A DNA stretch of 64,000 nucleotides, from positions 27,017,328 through 27,081,327 of the forward strand of contig OZ024728.1 in the NCBI GenBank assembly GCA_964016875.1, given 5' to 3'. Below the pieces are notes generated by a model that was not told the DNA's origin, searched no databases, and saw only the letters and a list, made by a program, of their open reading frames with translations. Shown here piece by piece: positions 55,788-64,000 of the stretch. Numbering within the stretch: position 1 is the stretch's first letter; every line of letters starts with the position of its first letter. The translations under genes and the position numbers were made by a program. The stretch comes from Fallopia convolvulus (Eukaryota; Streptophyta; Magnoliopsida; Caryophyllales; Polygonaceae).

Positions 55788-57222
55788 TGATGTTCATGTT
55801 TTTAGTATAGTTTTTAGTAGGTTTTCTTTATTTATTAGGTTTAGTTTTGATAATTTTAGGTTTAGTTTGGTATGTTTTTGGATAGTTTTGCATATTTTGT
55901 AGGTTTTAGCAAGGAAAAGTGCTATATGGAGCTGAATTTGGAGCGTTACAGTGAAAGATGGAGGAATACAAGTTTGAAGAAGTCAGAGTCAAGGTTTTAC
56001 GAGTTGAAGTGTAGAAGAAACCAAGCCCAGGCTCGTTAACGAGGCTGTAGGGGCTCGTTAACGAGGCCACGTGATAAAAAATTTTGAGGGTTGACTTTGT
56101 AACTCACCGATCCTGTGCGGGAAATTATTTCCGTGTCGGTAGAGTATCTTTTTATGATTTTTAGGGTTATTATATTATGTATTTTAGGTCTTGTTATCTT
56201 CTTAGATTTTGTTTTTATCTTTTTAGAGTTTTATTTCTATCTTTTAGGAAAGTTTTTATCTTCTAGCCTTATTAGTTTTTAGCCTTTTTAGTATAAATAG
56301 CCCTCTTATTTAGCCTAGCAAGGGGGGAATTTTTGGGGGGGATAGATAGAAAAATCGAGCATAGAGAGGAGAGGAAGAGCCGAGAGAGCGAGGAGAGGAT
56401 CGGAGACGAGTCGTCGGGTCGGTGGAGGAGAGTTACCGAGTTCGTTGATCGAGTATTTCGGTTCGGTATTTGTTTGTTTTCAGGTTTTCTTCTGATTTTC
56501 TGTGTAAAACGATATTTGTTATTTAATTTGAGTAGTAATTTATTTTCAATGATTTCTTGTTTCGTAGTTATGATTAGTGAGTAGTCTTCTTTTCTAGGAT
56601 CGGGGTTAAGCCCGGCATAGTTAAGCTTGTTTAACGAGTAAGATTATGTGTTGAATGCCTTTTATCTATTATTGAGATTGTTTGTTGTGTTTATACCGAG
56701 ATGAAAGTTGAGGTAATTTGAGTTTTTAACTGGATTGAAAGAGAAAGTTAGTAACTTGAAGGTTGATATTGTTTGAATACGAAAGTTTCAAGCTTTAGAT
56801 CCAAAACAAACAATTAAGTGAGTTAGGTTACGAAAGTAGGTTAATTTGCTTGATAGTCAACGAAAGTTGATAATTCTATCTATTTAAAGGCATGATCTAT
56901 TCTTCTTACGAGTTTATATGCTTGGCTATGTTGCGTTGTCCCTAGTCCTAGATCTTTGTTTTTATTTGAATTATTTTAAGTGAATTTCGTTACCGATTTT
57001 GTTTAGGTCGTTAGTTGAGTCTTTTTAGGTACGGTGGTTCGTTAACGACCCTGACAACGTCGTTAACGAGGCTGCTTGTGTGTGTTTTTGTTTGATTTTG
57101 TTTGATTTTTAGTAGTCGATAAACAAACAACCTTGCTTCCTGTGGAACGATCCTGACTTCGCTATACTCAGCGGGGTCTTGACTTATAAATTTATTTGTT
57201 GTCAAGAAAGACCCTCTCAACA
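55788..57222 (+). repeat. 5' LTR of element E
   Basis: 1435 bp, TGATGTTC...CTCTCAACA. TATA box tataaata at 56292-56299. CGTTAACG occurs at 56034 and 56056 (U3) and at 57040 and 57061 (near the U5 end). Confidence 0.88.
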
Positions 57223-57225
57223 AAT

Positions 57226-57243
57226 TGGCGTCGTTGCCGGGGA
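57226..57243 (+). promoter_or_regulatory. Primer binding site, tRNA-Asp type
   Basis: TGGCGTCGTTGCCGGGGA, one base different from the site in element G (37521-37538), three bases after the LTR end. Confidence 0.85.
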
Positions 57244-57334
57244 AGTAACGTGTTTGTTAGTTTATCTGTGGGTTCGGGAATAGCCCGACCCCGTTTTTGT
57301 TTTTAATTTTTGTTTTCTTTGTTTGTTTTCTCAG

Positions 57335-58804
57335 ATGCCGGTAGGACGACGAAGGCTCGAGTTTGACAACACTGGTTATTACTCAGAACCCGAACGTTCC
57401 CTGCACCGTAGACTCCGAGAAAACCGAGCCATGGCCACACCAGAAGAGATGGCTCTTCAAATGGAAGACCTCCGAAATCAGATGGAGGCGTTGAAGACTG
57501 AGAAGGAAGGCGCTGCTGCTGAAGCTGAGCGTCAACGAGCTGCTAATGCTCGTCTACAAGAGGAACTTGATGCCTATCCAAGGAATGCCAAACAGTACAT
57601 GCATCCAGAACTGAGGGTGCCAGAGTCCCCGATTGTGCTTCCAGCGATAGAGAAACCCTTTGAGATCAAGTCTCAATTCATATCCTTGATTAAACGGGCT
57701 CAGTTTGAAGGGAAACCTACTGAGTGCCCTATGGAGCATATTAGAAACTTTATTGATTTATGTGACACCATAGCTGCTGAAGGTGTCTCACTTGAATATG
57801 TTCTGTTAAAAGCTTTTAGGTGGTCCCTTACTGGAAAGGCCCTGAGCTGGTTGGAGAGCCTACCTTCTAAGTCTATCAGGACTTGGAAAGCTTTGTACGA
57901 TCAATTTCTGACAAAGTTCTTCCCTCTTGCTAAGACGACGGAGTTGAGGAAACGCATCACCTCCTATCACCAGCTGCCTAATGAAACATTCGTTGAAACA
58001 TGGAAAAGATTTAAAGAGATGCTTAGACAATGCCCCACTCATGGGCAACCTTTATATGTTTTGCAAGAAATCTTTTTCCAAGGTATCAACACAGAGACCA
58101 AGAACCGCATCAACACGCATACAGCGTGCGGTTTTATAGAGATGAATCCGACGGAGGCATGGGAACTGTTGGATAAGCTTTCCAATTACGATGCCATGTA
58201 TGGAATCCAGCAGACTCCACAACCTCAGAAACGTCTCTACATACCTAACCGAGACGAAGTTGACCCGGATGTTAAAAATCAATTCTTGCAAGATGAGGTC
58301 AACCGTCTGAAGAAGCAGGTAAGTTTTCTGAAATCCTCTCAATCATGTCAAGAATGTGGTTCTTCTGCACATAGTACTTCTGCTTGCACTAACATAGAGC
58401 AGGTTAGAGCCGCTGAGATAATAGCTGAGATGAATTATATGAGAGGACCATGCAGGAACCAGCCTAGCTACAATGACAAGTCAAACAACTATCAGGCATG
58501 GGACAATCAGAATACCAATCAAAACTATGCAATGCCTCCACCAGATAGACGACCTGCACCTTATCCACCTCCAGGCCATCTGGAGCCACCATCATGGGTT
58601 CAAGGATTACAGGAAGGCATTAACGGCGTGACCAACAAGGTTAACGAAGTGACCAACAAGGTTAACGAAGTACATGCCAACCTGAACCAACAAAATAAAA
58701 GATGGGGAGAGTTCGATATATGGAAGAAGAGTGTTGACTCCCAACTAGGGAACCTCGCTGCCCAGACAAGGGCATCTCCCGGGCCGCCCCGAGGAGAACC
58801 CTAG
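57335..58804 (+). CDS. gag: Gag of element E
   Basis: About 489 codons from ATG 57335 (an in-frame ATG at 57431 is also possible). An N-terminal coiled-coil-prone segment (MALQMEDLRNQMEALKTEKE) precedes the Athila gag core with SQFISLIKRAQFEGK, SYHQLPNETFVETWKRFKEM and FFQGINTETKNRINTHT. The CCHC knuckle is CQECGSSAHSTSAC. Near the C-terminus GVTNKVNEVTNKVNEV is a short internal duplication. It matches the gag half of element G along its length. The TAG at 58802-58804 probably reflects a frameshift, because the comparable G protein continues into protease. Confidence 0.88.
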   Translation: MPVGRRRLEFDNTGYYSEPERSLHRRLRENRAMATPEEMALQMEDLRNQMEALKTEKEGAAAEAERQRAANARLQEELDAYPRNAKQYMHPELRVPESPIVLPAIEKPFEIKSQFISLIKRAQFEGKPTECPMEHIRNFIDLCDTIAAEGVSLEYVLLKAFRWSLTGKALSWLESLPSKSIRTWKALYDQFLTKFFPLAKTTELRKRITSYHQLPNETFVETWKRFKEMLRQCPTHGQPLYVLQEIFFQGINTETKNRINTHTACGFIEMNPTEAWELLDKLSNYDAMYGIQQTPQPQKRLYIPNRDEVDPDVKNQFLQDEVNRLKKQVSFLKSSQSCQECGSSAHSTSACTNIEQVRAAEIIAEMNYMRGPCRNQPSYNDKSNNYQAWDNQNTNQNYAMPPPDRRPAPYPPPGHLEPPSWVQGLQEGINGVTNKVNEVTNKVNEVHANLNQQNKRWGEFDIWKKSVDSQLGNLAAQTRASPGPPRGEP

Positions 58805-60097
58805 GGGACAAATAGCAGCGGTGCACCTTAGGAGTGGGAAGACATTACCGGAGCGAGTCCAAACTGAGGACAAGAAGGAAGAGGACGTCACCAAACAGCT
58901 CGTTAACGAGCCAGCGAGAGCAAACAACGAGCCCTATACCAAGGTGACGAGGCTTCAAGGGTTCCTGACGACCCAACCCCAGGTAAGTTTTCTAAACCGA
59001 GCCTTCCTCTCAACTCAAGGGTAGTTAACGACCCCATCAGGGTCGGTAACGACCCATCGAGCATACCTGACGACCCCAGTGTCGACCCGGTACTCCCACC
59101 TCTCGAGCCCAACTTGGTTCCGAGGATGGTGAAATCTCTTCCATTCCCAACTAAGAAATCTATGGACTCTACTGAGAGTAAGTTCAAGCGTTTCGTAAAG
59201 ATTCTTCAGGGCATTAATATTTCCATCCCATTCGCTGAGGCCCTAAGCGAAATGCCGGCTTACACAAAGTTTTTGAAGGATATTTTTAGCAGGAAAAGAT
59301 CCATTACAGAGCTGCAGGATGAAGTCAGATCAATAGCTCTACCGGAAAAGCTAGGAGACCCAGGGAGATTTGCAATAAAAATCGGCATAGGCAACCACAA
59401 GTTCAAAGCTTTATGTGATCTGGGCGCCAGTGCTAGTTTAGTTCCTCTCTCAATCTGGTCTAAAGCTAGTATGGGACCACTAGAGCCCGTCAACATGCGG
59501 CTTTACATGGCAGACGGATCTTGCATTAAACCAACAGGGGTAATAGAAGACTTTGAAGTGGGTAAATTCTTTGTTCCAAACGACTTCATCGTTATGACAA
59601 TGCCCGAAGATCCGGTGGTGCCTATTATCTTGGGAAGACCGTTCCTCGCCACAGCTGGAGCCATAATCGATGTTAGGAGGGGACTCCTAACTTTCGAAAT
59701 TGGGGATGAGGTGACGGAATTCGAATTCAAACAGTCAAGTAAGGAGACTGATAAAGCCGAAGTCAAGATGCTCTACACCCACAAGGAGATCATTGAGTGT
59801 GGGGACCCTATTGGAAGATCAGCATTAGGTAATGAAATTTCAGGTCAAAGATGGGCAGAAATAACCCCTGCAGTTTCAGTAACGAGCTCCTCAGCCACGT
59901 TACCGATTCTCCTGGCAGAAGAAGCAGGCTCGTTAACGACCCCATCAGCATCGTTAACAACCCTGGGAGAAGACAACGAAATTTCAGCCTTTGCATATCT
60001 TGAGGAAGTGTTGAAGACGGAACCAGAAGAACCAATTCTAATCCCTGCAGAACCGTCCCCAACACTTAAACCCCCTGCCAGACTCCCTCAGGTATGA
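58805..60097 (+). pseudogene. Gag C-terminus and protease of element E
   Basis: 58821-59024 continues the gag tail in another frame (HLRSGKTLPERV). The original frame returns at 59114. Protease (59114-60097) has KFKRFVKILQGINISIPF, the catalytic CDLGASASLVP (about residue 97), and IILGRPFLATAGA. It then runs into a low-conservation linker with two CGTTAACG-type words (59931 and a variant near 59951). The protease segment itself has no stop. Confidence 0.82.
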
Positions 60098-62852
60098 ATT
60101 CCTTGGTCCTAATTCTACTTTGCCGGTCATTGTTAATGCTAAATTAAAAGATGAGGAAGTAGGAAAACTCCTGAATCTGCTTAGGATGCATAGGAAAGCC
60201 ATAGGCTACTCCCTAGATGATATAACTAGCATTTCCCCTTCCCTTTGCATGCATAGGATATACATGGAGGATAATCATAAACACACCATAGAGCATCAAC
60301 GTAGGCTAAATCCTAACATGAAGGATGTAGTTAAAAAGGAAATTATTAAATTACTTGATGCTGGGATTATATTTCCTATATCGGATAGCCAATGGGTGAG
60401 TCCGGTCCATGTAGTTCCAAAGAAAGAGGGGATGACTGTGATAGAAAACGAAAAGGGAGAGCTTATCCCGACTAGAACCACCACTAGTTGGAGGATGTGC
60501 ATCGATTATAGGAAGCTCAATAGTGCTACTAGAAAAGATCATTTCCCGCTTCCTTTCATTGATCAGGTGTTAGAACGTCTAGCCCAGCATGATTATTTTT
60601 GTTATTTAGACGGCTATAGCGGTTTTTGGCAGATTCCTATTCACCCTGATGATCAGGAGAAAACGACCTTTACATGTCCCTATGGAACCTTTGCCTATAA
60701 AAGAATGCCATTTGGGCTTTGCAATGCCCCTGCTACCTTTCAAAGATGTATGATGGCCATTTTTTCGGATATGATAGAGGATATTGTAGAAGTTTTCATG
60801 GATGACTTTTCTGTTTACGGTTCTTCATTTGATTCTTGTCTTGCTAATCTTGCACGAGTGCTTAAAAGATGTGAAGAAACCAATCTTGTGTTAAATTGGG
60901 AAAAGTGTCATTTCATGGTGCAAGAGGGGATAGTATTAGGACACCTTGTCTCTAAAAGAGGGATAGAAGTAGATAGAGCAAAAATCGAGCTTATTGAAAA
61001 ACTACCTCCTCCCTCTTCTGTAAGAGACATTAGGAGTTTCCTTGGGCATGCTGGTTTTTACAGACGGTTTATTCAAGATTTTTCTAAGATAGCTAAACCT
61101 TTGACTAACCTACTAATGAAAGACGTAGTGTTTGAGCTGTCTCCAGAATGTCTTGAAGCATTTTACAGGTTACGAGCTGCCCTCGTATCTGCCCCCATTA
61201 TGTAGTCCCCTGATTGGACATTACCTTTCGAGATTATGTGTGATGCCAGTGACTATGCAGTTGGCGCAGTCTTAGGGCAACGGAAGGACAAAAAGCTCCA
61301 TGCCATCTATTATGCCAGTAAGACGCTGGATGAAGTGCAGAGTAAGTATACCACAACAGAGAAAGAGTTCCTTGTTGTGGTATTTGCCTTTGAAAAATTC
61401 CGGTCATACCTTGTTGGATCCAAAGTGATTGTTTATACTGACCATGAGGCTGTTAGATACTTAATGGCTAAAAAGGATGCCAAACCTAGATTGCTTCGTT
61501 GGATGCTCTTACTGCAGGAATTTGACCATGAAATAAGAGACAAAAAGGGAGCAGAAAATCTAGTGGCAGATCACCTATCTAGATTGCCAGTAGGGCATAT
61601 CACCGAGTCCAATGATGAGGTACCAATAAACGATTCCAAACCTGACGAACACCTCCTGCTGAACGACGTCGAACTCCACAAGACCCTCGTCACCGACCCC
61701 TTCAGGGTCGTTAACGAGGTGCCGAGGCTCGAAGGCATACATTGCAAGGATAAACTTTCAGAATGGGTCGTCATAACAGTCAATCAGGTCGTTATTGAGC
61801 CACGGGAGGTCGTTACCGAGGATAAAATAATGACTCCAAGCTCGTTAACGACCTATTCAGGTAAGATTTCTGAAACCAAACAAGCTCAAATAAATTCCAT
61901 TCCTTCTCCTACTTCCACTTCTTCTTCCCCAATATCAATCCATGCTATTAGAGGGTCAAAAGCCCCTTGGTTTGTGGATTTCGCTAACTATCTTGTAGGA
62001 GGCGTGATTCCCGAGGGCCTTACCCCACAAAAGAAGAAGAAATTTCTCCATGATGTAAAACAGTACTATTGGGATGATCCCTACTTGTTTAAGCAAGGGA
62101 GAGATCACCTCTTTAGGCGTTGTGTTCCAGAAGAGGAGATCGAGAAAGTGATCCATCAATGTCACACACTTCCAACTGGAGGCCATGCAAAAGGATTCAA
62201 AACCGCGGCGAAGATTCTTCAAAGTGGTCTCTATTGGCCAACCATGTTCAAAGATGTGCAAGCTTACGTGACAGCATGTGATGAGTGCCAATGCTCAGTA
62301 AACATCACTTGGAGACATGAAAATCCACTTACCGGGATATTGGAGGTTGAGCTTTTTGACGTATGGGGCATAGACTTCATGGGACCGTTTCCCGCATCAG
62401 GCCCCTACAAGTACATCCTAGTTGCAGTCGACTATGTCTCTAAGTGGGTAGAAGTTGTTGCTACAAGGACTAACGACGCCAAGACTGTGGCTAAATTCAT
62501 CAAGACCAATATTTTCCCCAGGTTCGGCGTTCCAAGGGTCCTTATTAGTGATGGTGGCTCCCATTTCATTGAGCGGATTTTTGAAGCACTTTTAGCTAAG
62601 TATGGGGTATCCCATCGGGTGGCAACACCCTATCATCCCCAAACTAGTGGCCAGGTTGAAGTTTTAAACAGGCAAATAAAGAGCATATTGGAGAAGACAG
62701 TCTCCCGTTCTAGGAAAGATTGGTCCTCTAAATTAGATGACGCTCTATGGGCATACAGGACGGCATACAAGACGCCTCTACGCACCACTCCTTTCAATCT
62801 AGTGTATGGCAAGGCATGTCATTTACCGGTCGAGATGGAGCATAAAGCATAG
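60098..62852 (+). pseudogene. Reverse transcriptase, RNase H and integrase of element E
   Basis: One frame continues from 60120 to 62852 with a TAG at 61203-61205, between RT and RNase H. RT shows WVSPVHVVPKKEG, SWRMCIDYRKLN, YGTFAYKRMPFGLCNAPATFQ and catalytic FMDD (60794-60805). RNase H starts at 61236 (CDASDYAVGAVLGQ) with YTDHEAVRYL. A variable linker with two CGTTAACG words (61709, 61843) precedes integrase: HHCC zinc finger (HQCHTLPTGGHAKG ... CDEC), then D in VWGIDFMGPFP, D in LISDGGSHF and E in HPQTSGQVEVLNRQ. All catalytic residues are present. TAG 62850-62852 separates the integrase tail. Confidence 0.9.
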
Positions 62853-63257
62853 TGGGCCCTAAAAGAGCTCAACATGAACCTCGATGCAGCAGGAGCAAAA
62901 AGATTCATGGACTTGCAAGCATTAGAAGAACTGAGGTTGAAGGCGTATGAAAATGCCGCAATTTACAAGGAGCGCACTAAAAGGTGGCATGATCGGAAAT
63001 TAGTGCCCAAAACTTATTACGTCGGTGACAAAGTACTTCTTTTCAACTCTAGACTCCGATTATTCCCAGGGAAGCTTAGGACACGATGGAGTGGGCCATT
63101 TGTGGTTCATCACATTTATCCTCATGGAGCGGTAGAGTTGATCGACAACCGAGGCGTAATTTTCAAAGTTAATGGGCACCGGCTGAAAAAGTTCCATGAG
63201 CAAACCGACCCAGATGAAGAGATCAGAGTTACCATGGCTCTCACATCATCAGACTAG
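62853..63257 (+). pseudogene. Integrase C-terminus of element E
   Basis: Same frame as pol after the TAG at 62850-62852 (ALKELNMNLDAAG, YKERTKRWHDRKL, FNSRLRLFPGKLRTRWSGPF, VNGHRLKKF). It carries the GPF/VNGHRLK features of Athila integrase tails and no chromodomain. Ends TAG 63255-63257. Confidence 0.85.
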
Positions 63258-63297
63258 TTAAAGGAACACGTCGGGCAGACGACGTTAAAAATAGCGC

Positions 63298-63318
63298 TTA
63301 CGGGAGGCAACCCGCTTT
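63298..63318 (+). promoter_or_regulatory. Conserved Athila hairpin after pol
   Basis: CGGG-AGGCAA-CCCG with the core GGGAGGCAACCC, 45 bp after the integrase stop; counterpart of 40674-40700 in element G. Confidence 0.65.
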
Positions 63319-64000
63319 TTAGTATAGAATTAGATTTTTCTCTTTTTTTTAGACTCTTTTTCTTAGCTTTCTTTTGAGTTCTTTTTAGTAGTTTTTAGGA
63401 TAGAAATTAGGATTTAATTTTGAGCTAACAAGATGCAGGAGAAGGGATCGAAAAATCACTCCAAGAGGCTACGGTGGCTCGTTAACGACCCACCCAGGGT
63501 CGTTAACGACCCGGTTCGGACGACCCGATTCGGCAAAACGGGCAGGTAAGTTTTTTTTAACCTAATATATCTTTTTCACTACCCTAGCCTCCACCCCTCT
63601 ACCCCTTCCTATCCCTTCCCTCTCCTATATTACCCTTCTACCCCTCCCAAATCTCTTTCACTCTCAAATCCTTTCAAATCAAACTCAACCAAAAACCTTT
63701 GAAGACCCCTTCCACCGATCGGAATCCCGCGCCACCATCACCGAGCAACCATTGTTACCGAAGCCCGGAAACCCTTCCCTCTATCGTCAAAAAACCGAAG
63801 CTTTCGATAGCCCCCACCGAGCTCGTTACTCACTCAATTCCCGACCCCTTGTTCTTCAAATTTCTCGGTTCTCCGGTATGTTTTCTAAACCCTAACTCGA
63901 AATTGCATGATTTATGATTTTTAGGGAAGAAATTTCATGTCTAGGATTGAGTTCATATAGAGGATCGGTGTTCATGATTAAATATTGCCCATGGTTGTGA
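63319..64000 (+). other. Start of the 3' region of element E
   Basis: Two further CGTTAACG words (63480, 63501) precede a C/T-rich stretch (63580-63700). An ORF beginning at 63699 is Pro/Ser-rich and stops at 63917. By position it could belong to the Athila env-position ORF or its leader, but I see no diagnostic motif. Confidence 0.4.

Larger units (their letters stand above)
55788..64000 (+). mobile_element. Athila Ty3/gypsy element E (3' part off-window)
   Basis: 5' LTR 55788-57222, tRNA-Asp-type primer site, gag, protease, RT, RNase H and integrase follow in order on the plus strand, then the conserved hairpin and the start of the 3' region. It is inserted in the accessory gene of element D. 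The LTR end resembles that of solo LTR F (25896-27278), so E and F are related. The palindrome CGTTAACG recurs ten times from LTR to 3' region. Pol has two stop codons and gag-protease two frameshifts, so this copy is inactive but recent-looking. Confidence 0.92.

Overview
This window is repeat-rich plant nuclear DNA, almost certainly from an angiosperm. The evidence is a dense pile of plant-specific transposable elements: a Sirevirus-type Ty1/copia element with an envelope-like ORF, Athila and Tat (Ogre/Retand-like) Ty3/gypsy elements, a chromovirus (Tekay/Del-like) LTR, a PIF/Harbinger DNA transposon, a gag-only copia element, and an L1-type LINE. I recognise no host protein gene and no functional RNA gene. 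The species cannot be named from the sequence.

Layout, left to right. 1-5210: leader, primer site and 4.4-kb LTR of a minus-strand chromovirus inserted into the gag of a Sirevirus that continues to 13117 (gag, protease, integrase, RT/RNase H, env-like ORF, 3' LTR). 13385-13885: fossil copia RNase H. About 15254-19708: PIF/Harbinger transposon with a transposase and a Myb-like ORF, both minus strand. 20039-29617: Tat element C (minus) with target duplication GTTAC, an antisense accessory gene, and a solo Athila-type LTR (F, 25896-27278) inside its reverse transcriptase. 29835-about 46104: Tat element B (plus). Its 5' LTR is split by a second Tat element A (minus, 30013-34849, duplication ATGGG), and its gag is split by a young Athila derivative G (36022-44649, duplication GTGGA) that has gag-protease but no RT, RNase H or integrase. 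46952-48696: a complete 1.7-kb gag-only copia element (duplication TTCTC). About 48728-51868: an L1-like LINE with ORF1 only. 52851-55787: the left end of Tat element D with a plus-strand accessory gene that appears to have its own TATA box and an intron. 55788-64000: Athila element E, inserted into that gene and running off the window.

How they fit together. The locus is at least three separate nests. Each joint is supported by a target-site duplication or by a coding frame that resumes across the insertion. Only G's gag-protease ORF is fully open. E's pol is broken by just two stop codons, and the other elements are decayed. Two structures (G and the 1.7-kb copia) keep LTRs and gag but no polymerase or integrase, so they could only have moved using enzymes supplied by relatives.

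The most unusual pattern is that several elements carry their own short, mostly palindromic word repeated through LTR, coding and spacer DNA. In E it is CGTTAACG (10 exact copies). In G it is TCGGGCCCGA (11 exact copies). In the Sirevirus it is GGGAAC. In D it is ACGAGGT. E and G carry different words at matching positions of the Athila plan.
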